64,000 nt of DNA from Pseudoruegeria sp. SHC-113 (GTDB taxonomy: Bacteria > Pseudomonadota > Alphaproteobacteria > Rhodobacterales > Rhodobacteraceae), in the NCBI RefSeq assembly GCF_025376885.1, contig NZ_JAHUBR010000001.1, positions 2,294,001 to 2,358,000 on the forward strand, in the 5' to 3' direction. The position numbers and the translations under genes were made by a program. Of the stretch, positions 59,001-64,000 are shown in pieces (within the stretch, counting starts at the first letter, position 1; each line of letters starts with the position of its first letter). Below the pieces are notes generated by a model. It was not told where the DNA came from, searched no databases, and saw only the letters and a program-made list of their open reading frames with translations.

Positions 59001-59077
59001 CGGGCTATGGCGCAGCCTGGTAGCGCGTCCGTCTGGGGGACGGAAGGTCGCAGGTTCGAGTCCTGCTAGCCCGACCA
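59001..59077 (+). tRNA. tRNA-Pro (anticodon GGG)
   Basis: A 77-nt cloverleaf. Acceptor CGGGCTA pairs with TAGCCCG; anticodon stem TCCGT/ACGGA encloses loop CTGGGGG, giving anticodon GGG; the T arm contains GGTTCGAGTCC; CCA is encoded. A terminator follows. Confidence 0.96.
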
Positions 59078-59086
59078 AATCAAAAC

Positions 59087-59121
59087 CGCCCGCACCTGTG
59101 CAAACAGGCCGCGGGCGTTTT
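59087..59121 (+). terminator. Rho-independent terminator of tRNA-Pro
   Basis: CGCCCGC/GCGGGCG outer stem and CCTGT/ACAGG inner stem with a GCAA loop, then TTTT. Confidence 0.8.
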
Positions 59122-59150
59122 GCTATCTGCTGAATGCCTTGGGAGGACCG

Positions 59151-60233
59151 ATGAGCGGAACCGGCGTACTGCCCTGTCAGACCATCGAAAAGATGATCGA
59201 AAACGGCACCTTGGCTGGCGATCCTGCGATCCTTCCCGACCAGATTCAACCTGCCTCGCTTGATCTGCGGCTGGGCCATGTGGCCTACCGCGTGCGCGCG
59301 TCCTTCCTTGCGGGCCATGGCCGCACCGTTGCCGAGCGCCTTGCAGAGTTCGAGATGCACCGCGTGGATCTCTCAGGCGGCGCTGTGCTGGAAAAGGGCT
59401 GCGTCTACGTCGTGCCGCTGATGGAAAGCCTGCGCCTGCCGGAGGGCGTGCAGGCGGTGGCCAATGCGAAATCCTCCACGGGCCGCATGGATCTTCTGAC
59501 CCGCACCATCACCGATGGCGGCGTGGAATTTGACCGTATCGCGCCCGGCTACCAAGGCCCGCTCTATGCCGAGATCTGCCCCCGCTCCTTCTCGGTGCTG
59601 GTGCGCCCCGGCATGCGGCTGAACCAGATCCGCTTCCGCTCCGGGCAGGCCGTGCTTTCCGATGCTACGCTGCAGGCGATGCACGCCGATGTCGGGCTTG
59701 TCTCGGGCGCGGCCCATATTGACGATGGCTTGGGCTTTTCGGTGGATCTGCGCCCCGAGGGCAGCGATCTGGTGGGCTACCGCGCCAAGCCGCACACGGG
59801 CGTCGTGGATCTGGACCGGATCGGCCACTACGATCCGGCCGAATTCTGGGAGCCGATCCGCACCTCCGAGGGGCGCATCATCCTTGATCCGGGCGCATTC
59901 TACATCCTCGTGAGCCGCGAGGCTGTGCATATCCCGCCCGATTGCGCCGCCGAGATGGCGCCGTACCTTGCCATGGTCGGCGAATTCCGCGTGCATTACG
60001 CGGGCTTCTTCGATCCGGGCTTCGGCCATGCCGCAGCTGGTGGCGCAGGCTCACGCGGGGTGCTGGAAGTGCGCTGTCATGAAGCGCCGTTCGTGCTGGA
60101 ACACGGGCAGATCGTGGGGCGGCTCGTGTATGAGCGCATGGCCGAGGTGCCCGCGCAGCTTTATGGCGCAGGCATTGCCTCGAACTATCAGGGCCAAGGA
60201 CTCAAGCTCTCCAAGCATTTCCGCGCGCCTTAA
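59151..60233 (+). CDS. dcd: Two-domain 2'-deoxycytidine 5'-triphosphate deaminase
   Basis: A 360-aa enzyme of the alphaproteobacterial type, about twice the length of classic Dcd, hence a tandem dUTPase-like fold. ANAKSSTGRMDLLTR is the active-site motif of the first half, and the second half ends VGRLVYERM and GQGLKLSKHF. It supplies dUTP for dTMP synthesis. ATG 59151 has GGGAGG upstream. Confidence 0.93.
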   Translation: MSGTGVLPCQTIEKMIENGTLAGDPAILPDQIQPASLDLRLGHVAYRVRASFLAGHGRTVAERLAEFEMHRVDLSGGAVLEKGCVYVVPLMESLRLPEGVQAVANAKSSTGRMDLLTRTITDGGVEFDRIAPGYQGPLYAEICPRSFSVLVRPGMRLNQIRFRSGQAVLSDATLQAMHADVGLVSGAAHIDDGLGFSVDLRPEGSDLVGYRAKPHTGVVDLDRIGHYDPAEFWEPIRTSEGRIILDPGAFYILVSREAVHIPPDCAAEMAPYLAMVGEFRVHYAGFFDPGFGHAAAGGAGSRGVLEVRCHEAPFVLEHGQIVGRLVYERMAEVPAQLYGAGIASNYQGQGLKLSKHFRAP

Positions 60234-60248
60234 GCGGCGCGAGAGGCC

Positions 60249-61304
60249 CTAACCGGCCAGCATCACCGCCGCTTCGTAGTGTGTGGCCAGCCGCGCGGCG
60301 GGCGCGCTGCCCTGCCCCTGCGCGAGTTGCGGAAAGAGCGACAGCAGCTCATCGCGCACGGCGGCTTCAAACGTGTCCAGCACCTCGAGGCCGGGGCGGA
60401 AGCTCTCCGTCCAGCAGCCTTCGGCGCAGATGATCTGATGCTCGGCGCACATGATATGGTGGTAGGTCACATCGCCCGCCGGAAGCACGGCGCTGATGCC
60501 GGGCTGGCCCACGAGATGCAGCGCCGCCACCAGCAGGCGCTCTTCGCCCGTGGCAAGCTCCGCGCGCCAGTCCTCAAACAGCATCCGGTGCTGTGGCGAG
60601 ACCATGAGATCGCGCTCAGGCAGGCCGCCGCCGAGCGCGCCTGCCGCGATCAGGATCGGGCGCAGCGCTTCCTTGCGGGCCGCCGCACGGCGCGTGATGC
60701 GTGCCTGACCGACCCAGACAAGCGGTTGAAAACCGTTGTCCTGTGTCATCACCCGATCGCCCGGCCGCAGGGCCTCCACGGGCAGGCAGCCGCGATCGGT
60801 TTCGATCCGTGTGCCGGGCAGGAAACAAGGCGGCGTGGCGTAGGTGTCATAGCCAGTGGTGGTGCCGCCGGGGCCCTCGGCGGTGCTGACAACCGTGAGC
60901 GGCACGCCAATGGGCGGAAACTCCCCTTCGCCACCGATAAAGGCGAGCCCCTCCACGGTGGCGTAGCTCGTGACACCCGGTTCGTTGATGTTGAAGCCGA
61001 TCAGCGTGTATTGGTTGCCGTCGGGATCTTCCACGGTGAGCGTATATTCCGCCTCCACCCGCCGCCCGGCATCATAGGCCGTGCCATCATAGGTGATCGC
61101 ATTGGTCAGCGTCTGGCTGCTGTCGGAATCGCCAAAGAAATCATCGGTATCGGTGATCGTCACCGGCTCCCAGGCATTGGAGTTCAGCGTGATCGTCTGC
61201 CCCGCGAGATGCACGCCGCTGCCTTGCGAAATCCCGGACAGCTGCTGCCCGCCGGAGATGGTGATCTGCGATTCCGGCAGCGTGTAAACAATGAACTCGG
61301 GCAT
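60249..61304 (-). CDS. Hint (hedgehog/intein) domain protein
   Basis: A 351-aa protein. The N-terminal ~150 residues are Gly/Thr/Asp-rich beta structure with no signal peptide. C160 in PPCFLPGTRIETDRG opens a Hint_2-type domain with VEALRPGDRVMTQDNG and SPQHRMLF (block B), LVGQPG near the end. Such proteins are common in Rhodobacterales, with unknown role. The domain normally self-cleaves or cyclises, but the C-terminal extein-like part is long here (about 130 residues). Confidence 0.85.
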   Translation of the reverse strand: MPEFIVYTLPESQITISGGQQLSGISQGSGVHLAGQTITLNSNAWEPVTITDTDDFFGDSDSSQTLTNAITYDGTAYDAGRRVEAEYTLTVEDPDGNQYTLIGFNINEPGVTSYATVEGLAFIGGEGEFPPIGVPLTVVSTAEGPGGTTTGYDTYATPPCFLPGTRIETDRGCLPVEALRPGDRVMTQDNGFQPLVWVGQARITRRAAARKEALRPILIAAGALGGGLPERDLMVSPQHRMLFEDWRAELATGEERLLVAALHLVGQPGISAVLPAGDVTYHHIMCAEHQIICAEGCWTESFRPGLEVLDTFEAAVRDELLSLFPQLAQGQGSAPAARLATHYEAAVMLAG

Positions 61305-61443
61305 GGGGAAACCTTCTTTTGCACGGCGCAACCCTAGGCGGGAAATCGGGCAGAACTGTGGACACAGCAAGGGGAAAACCCGTTCATTTTCATCAATGTA
61401 ACGAGATCAGATCCCTTTCCGTTGCGTCACCCCATGGCGCGCC

Positions 61444-61971
61444 TCATCGCAGGGTTTCCATCGCCTCCAGCGCCACTGTGACTTCGGCCTGCGGGCTGCG
61501 CTCCAGATGGGTGGAAAGTGCCACATAGGTCTGGGTGCCGCGCACTTCGGGCAGGTCGTAGATGCGCGACAGCAACCCCTCCAGCGCCAGCGAGGAAGCC
61601 ACGCGCACCTTCATGATCAGGCAGGTATCACCGGTGGCGGAGTGGATTTCCTCCACCTCCGGCAAATCCGCCAGCGCCATCAGCGCGCGGGTCTTGCCCC
61701 AGCCCTTGGTGGTCACATGAACAAAGGCCAGCAAGGGCTTGCCCAGCCGCGCGCCATCGAGCTGTGCCACGGTCCCCTTGATCACGCCCTGCGCCTTGAG
61801 CCGCTTCACCCGCTCGTGCACCGCCGGGGCCGAGAGCCCCACTGCCTCACCGAGTTGCGCGAAGCTCTGGCTGGCATCGCGCGCCAATTCGCCTAATATT
61901 CTTCGGTCAACCGCATCCACCTCCCGCATTGGGCCACTGCGTTTCTGAAGGCTGTCTGTTTTTTGCGCCAT
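61444..61971 (-). CDS. Lrp/AsnC-family transcriptional regulator
   Basis: A 175-aa regulator. The HTH is ILGELARDASQSFAQLGEAVGL-type (about 25-60), and the C-terminal RAM domain (about 85-160) has VEEIHSATGDTCLIMKVRV. It diverges from the MFS gene with a 74-bp spacer. An ATG at 61929 would remove a short extension; I chose 61971 because of AAGGA upstream. Confidence 0.92.
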   Translation of the reverse strand: MAQKTDSLQKRSGPMREVDAVDRRILGELARDASQSFAQLGEAVGLSAPAVHERVKRLKAQGVIKGTVAQLDGARLGKPLLAFVHVTTKGWGKTRALMALADLPEVEEIHSATGDTCLIMKVRVASSLALEGLLSRIYDLPEVRGTQTYVALSTHLERSPQAEVTVALEAMETLR

Positions 61972-62045
61972 CTGCGGGAATCCTTTTGTCCGAAAACAGT
62001 TCGATCAATAGAAGAAAACACTGAACCTCATTCAAGGCAATACAT

Positions 62046-63251
62046 ATGAAGCGCGCGATTCTTCTGCTTACTGTGACCGTCGGCGTGATCGGCTCCAACT
62101 CGTTGGTGCTGTCTCCCATTGCGGGCGCCGTGGCCGCGGGCCTTGGGGCAGAGAGTGCCGCGGGCGTAATGATCGCCGCCGGGATCTACGGGCTGGGCGT
62201 GGCGCTGGCCGCGCTGCTGATCGCGCCGCAGGCCGACAGGATCGGCGCGGACCGCGCCCTGTTCTGGGCCGCGCTCGCCATGGCTGCGGGGCTCACCTGC
62301 AGCGCGCTTTCGGTGAATGTGGCCACGCTTTCCGCCGCGCAGGCGCTGGCCGGGATCGGCGCGGGCGTGGGCCTGCCCGCCGCCTACAGCCTTGCCGCCC
62401 ATGTGGCGCCAAGGGGGCAGGAAAGCCGGGTGATCGGGCAGGTTTTATCGGGCTGGACACTCTCCATGGTGGGCGGGGTGACGCTCTCGGCTTTCCTTGC
62501 GGAATTTGCCGGCTGGCGCAGCGTCTACGCGCTTCTGGCGGGGCTTTCGCTGCTCTGCGCCTTCGCGCTGACCCGCCTGCCCCTGTCAGAGCCCGCCCCG
62601 CGCGGCAAACCCACGCGCCCGGCCGCCGCCTTGCGCATTCCCGGCGTGAAGCCGGGGCTTTACGCGGTCGCCATGCTGGGCACCGGGTTTTACGTGATCT
62701 ACACCTACCTCGGCGCACATCTGGACGTGGCCCTGAGCCGCCCTGTGCGTGATTCCGGGCTGATCACGCTCTTCTATGGCGCGGGCTTTGCCAGTGCGAT
62801 GCTGCTCGATCCCCTGCTGGACCGCACCGGTCCACGCCGGGGGCTTGCGATCGTCTTCTCCCTGCTGGCCGTCTTCTACGTGATCTTCGCAAGCCAGATG
62901 GGCCATTACGCCGCCCTGCCCGGCTTTGCCTTCGTCTGGGGCATCCTGCAGCACCTCGGGTTGAATCTGACGGTGAGCCGCCTCACCGCCATCGCGCCCG
63001 CACAACGCGGGGCGATCATGGGGCTGAATTCGACGGTGATGTATGTGAGCGTTTTCGTGGCCTCGCTCGCAGGCGAGCGGCTCTTTGCCATGGGCGGGCT
63101 ACCGCTCTGCGCGCTGGCCGCAGCCGTTCTGGCGGTGCTGGGGCTCAGCGAGGCCGTCTTCGCGCGCTGGCTGGCGGTCAGAAGCGGTTCATCCGCCGCG
63201 CCATCCGCGCCGCCTTGCGGGCCTGTTTCGTCCCCTTCCGGGCAGCTCTGA
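62046..63251 (+). CDS. MFS transporter
   Basis: A 401-aa, about 12-helix transporter. Motif A-like PQADRIGADRALF sits after helix 2, and GIGAGVGLPAAYSL is typical of drug/amino-acid efflux relatives. It is divergent from lrp, which probably controls it, so amino-acid export is a possible role. The last ~24 residues are Ser/Pro/Ala-rich and lie antisense to the next gene, so they are probably dispensable. Confidence 0.85.
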   Translation: MKRAILLLTVTVGVIGSNSLVLSPIAGAVAAGLGAESAAGVMIAAGIYGLGVALAALLIAPQADRIGADRALFWAALAMAAGLTCSALSVNVATLSAAQALAGIGAGVGLPAAYSLAAHVAPRGQESRVIGQVLSGWTLSMVGGVTLSAFLAEFAGWRSVYALLAGLSLLCAFALTRLPLSEPAPRGKPTRPAAALRIPGVKPGLYAVAMLGTGFYVIYTYLGAHLDVALSRPVRDSGLITLFYGAGFASAMLLDPLLDRTGPRRGLAIVFSLLAVFYVIFASQMGHYAALPGFAFVWGILQHLGLNLTVSRLTAIAPAQRGAIMGLNSTVMYVSVFVASLAGERLFAMGGLPLCALAAAVLAVLGLSEAVFARWLAVRSGSSAAPSAPPCGPVSSPSGQL

Positions 63252-63393
63252 CCTGCTTGCGCTCCTCGGGCGTCATTTCTTCGAAGCTCTTGCCCTTGCC
63301 GAGCGTGGCATCGATGCCCTTGTTCACACCGGCATTGATGAAACGCCCGATGAAGGGGCGCAGGAACATGCGGATCATTTGTTCGGGTTTCAT
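63178..63393 (-). CDS. Small basic protein, 71 aa, unknown function
   Basis: A 71-aa protein beginning MKPEQMIRMFLRPFIGRFI, with a Lys/Arg-rich C-terminus (RKGTKQARKAARMARR), likely helical. ATG 63393 has GGAGCG at 5-8 nt. It starts 12 bp after the scpB stop and is probably co-transcribed. Its last 74 bp overlap the MFS gene antisense. Confidence 0.75.
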   Translation of the reverse strand: MKPEQMIRMFLRPFIGRFINAGVNKGIDATLGKGKSFEEMTPEERKQVRAARKGTKQARKAARMARRMNRF

Positions 63394-63404
63394 CGGATCG
63401 CTCC

Positions 63405-64000
63405 TCAATCCTCGAAAAGTTCGCTCTGACCTTCCAGAAGGTCCATATCGTCGTCCTCGTCCGGCTCCGGCGCGCCGGGCAGCGACGAAGGCAGCGGGCG
63501 GTTGTCCAGCAACCCTGCAGCCCGCAGATCCTTGAGCCCCGGCAGATCGCGCGCGCTTTCCAGCGCGAAGTGATCAAGGAAGCCCTGCGTGACGACGAAT
63601 GTCACCGGCCTGCCCGGAGTCATACGCCTGCGGCCGAAGCGAATCCATTCCATTTCGATCAATTGGTCAATGGTGCCCCGGCTCACAGAGACGCCGCGGA
63701 TCTCCTCGATCTCGGCGCGGGTGACGGGCTGGTGATAGGCGACGATGGCCAGCGTCTCGATCGCGGCGCGCGAAAGCTTGCGGGTTTCCACCGTTTCCTT
63801 CTGCATCAGAAAGCCGAGATCGGGCGCAGTGCGGATCGCCCAGTTGTCGCCGACTTTCACCACCCGCACCCCGCGCCCCTCGTAGCGTTTGCGCAGGTGT
63901 TGAAGCGCCTCGGCCGGATCCGAGCCATGGGGCATCCGGCTTTCCAACTCGCGCAGGCTCACGGGTTCGGCGGTGGCGAAAAGGATCGCTTCCACCATGC
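63405..64000 (-). CDS. scpB: Segregation and condensation protein B (partial, 5' end beyond window)
   Basis: At least 197 aa of ScpB, a kleisin-associated winged-helix protein of the SMC complex. AILFATAEPVSLRELE, LSRAAIETLAIVAYHQPVTRAEIEEIRGV and FVVTQGFLDHF are family blocks, with an acidic C-terminal tail. A methionine lies at 63998, but ScpB normally has a short upstream segment, so the start probably lies outside. Confidence 0.93.
   Translation of the reverse strand, partial: MVEAILFATAEPVSLRELESRMPHGSDPAEALQHLRKRYEGRGVRVVKVGDNWAIRTAPDLGFLMQKETVETRKLSRAAIETLAIVAYHQPVTRAEIEEIRGVSVSRGTIDQLIEMEWIRFGRRRMTPGRPVTFVVTQGFLDHFALESARDLPGLKDLRAAGLLDNRPLPSSLPGAPEPDEDDDMDLLEGQSELFED

Noticed and set aside
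1-64000. CRISPR array, prophage, integron or insertion sequence
   Set aside because: No regularly spaced direct repeats, integrase or transposase were found; the only regular repeat is inside tamB.

Overview
The window is high-GC, gene-dense bacterial chromosome, most likely from an alphaproteobacterium of the Rhodobacterales (Roseobacter group). This rests on gene content and order: a DUF177-rpmF-plsX-fabH-ihfA-merR run, a two-domain dCTP deaminase, an OlsB-type ornithine acyltransferase, a Hint-domain protein, a NaChBac-type sodium channel and a fused TctA-TctB transporter. Genes are tightly packed. Most operon junctions are ATGA or GTGA overlaps, and no gene-free stretch exceeds about 250 bp. 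I saw no CRISPR array, insertion sequence, prophage or rRNA. There is one tRNA, Pro(GGG).

Layout. (1) 1-8820: a carbohydrate locus on the minus strand with a type I sulfatase, ABC sugar-importer subunits, a predicted glycoside hydrolase, a LacI regulator and an ATPase cut by the window edge. Neither sulfatase nor hydrolase has a signal peptide, which suggests import of a sulfated sugar followed by cytoplasmic processing. (2) 8945-20929: a tricarboxylate locus. A LysR regulator diverges from tcuAB. Converging on it is an operon tctC - tctAB fusion - prpF-like - Usp - 53-aa protein - D-2-hydroxyacid dehydrogenase. The tctDE two-component system diverges from tctC. (3) 20955-24352: a TolB-like propeller, an HlyD-like membrane protein and a DUF2254 protein. 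(4) 24358-29609: a polyamine operon, speA - carboxy(nor)spermidine synthase - nspC - agmatinase. (5) 29807-39114: a TetR-led CoA-ligation locus (enoyl-CoA hydratase, acyl-CoA synthetase, two small MaoC-like proteins) facing a branched-chain-type ABC importer operon with an alpha/beta hydrolase. The same operator-like sequence sits just downstream of the -10 of both the tetR and the livK-type promoters, so the two units look like one regulon.

(6) 39317-46026: tamB and tamA, with a five-copy, 133-residue repeat in TamB. (7) 46170-51916: a seven-gene Mrp cation/proton antiporter operon, next to a voltage-gated sodium channel gene (52161). (8) 52965-64000: housekeeping genes: olsB, msrB, bamE, the DUF177-rpmF-plsX-fabH-ihfA-merR run, tRNA-Pro, dCTP deaminase, a Hint-domain protein, an Lrp regulator diverging from an MFS transporter, a 71-aa basic protein and scpB (cut by the window end).

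The least-described parts are the TetR/CoA/ABC regulon, the sulfated-sugar locus and the tricarboxylate cluster. All function calls come from reading the translations; no database search was run. Promoters and operators are pattern matches.
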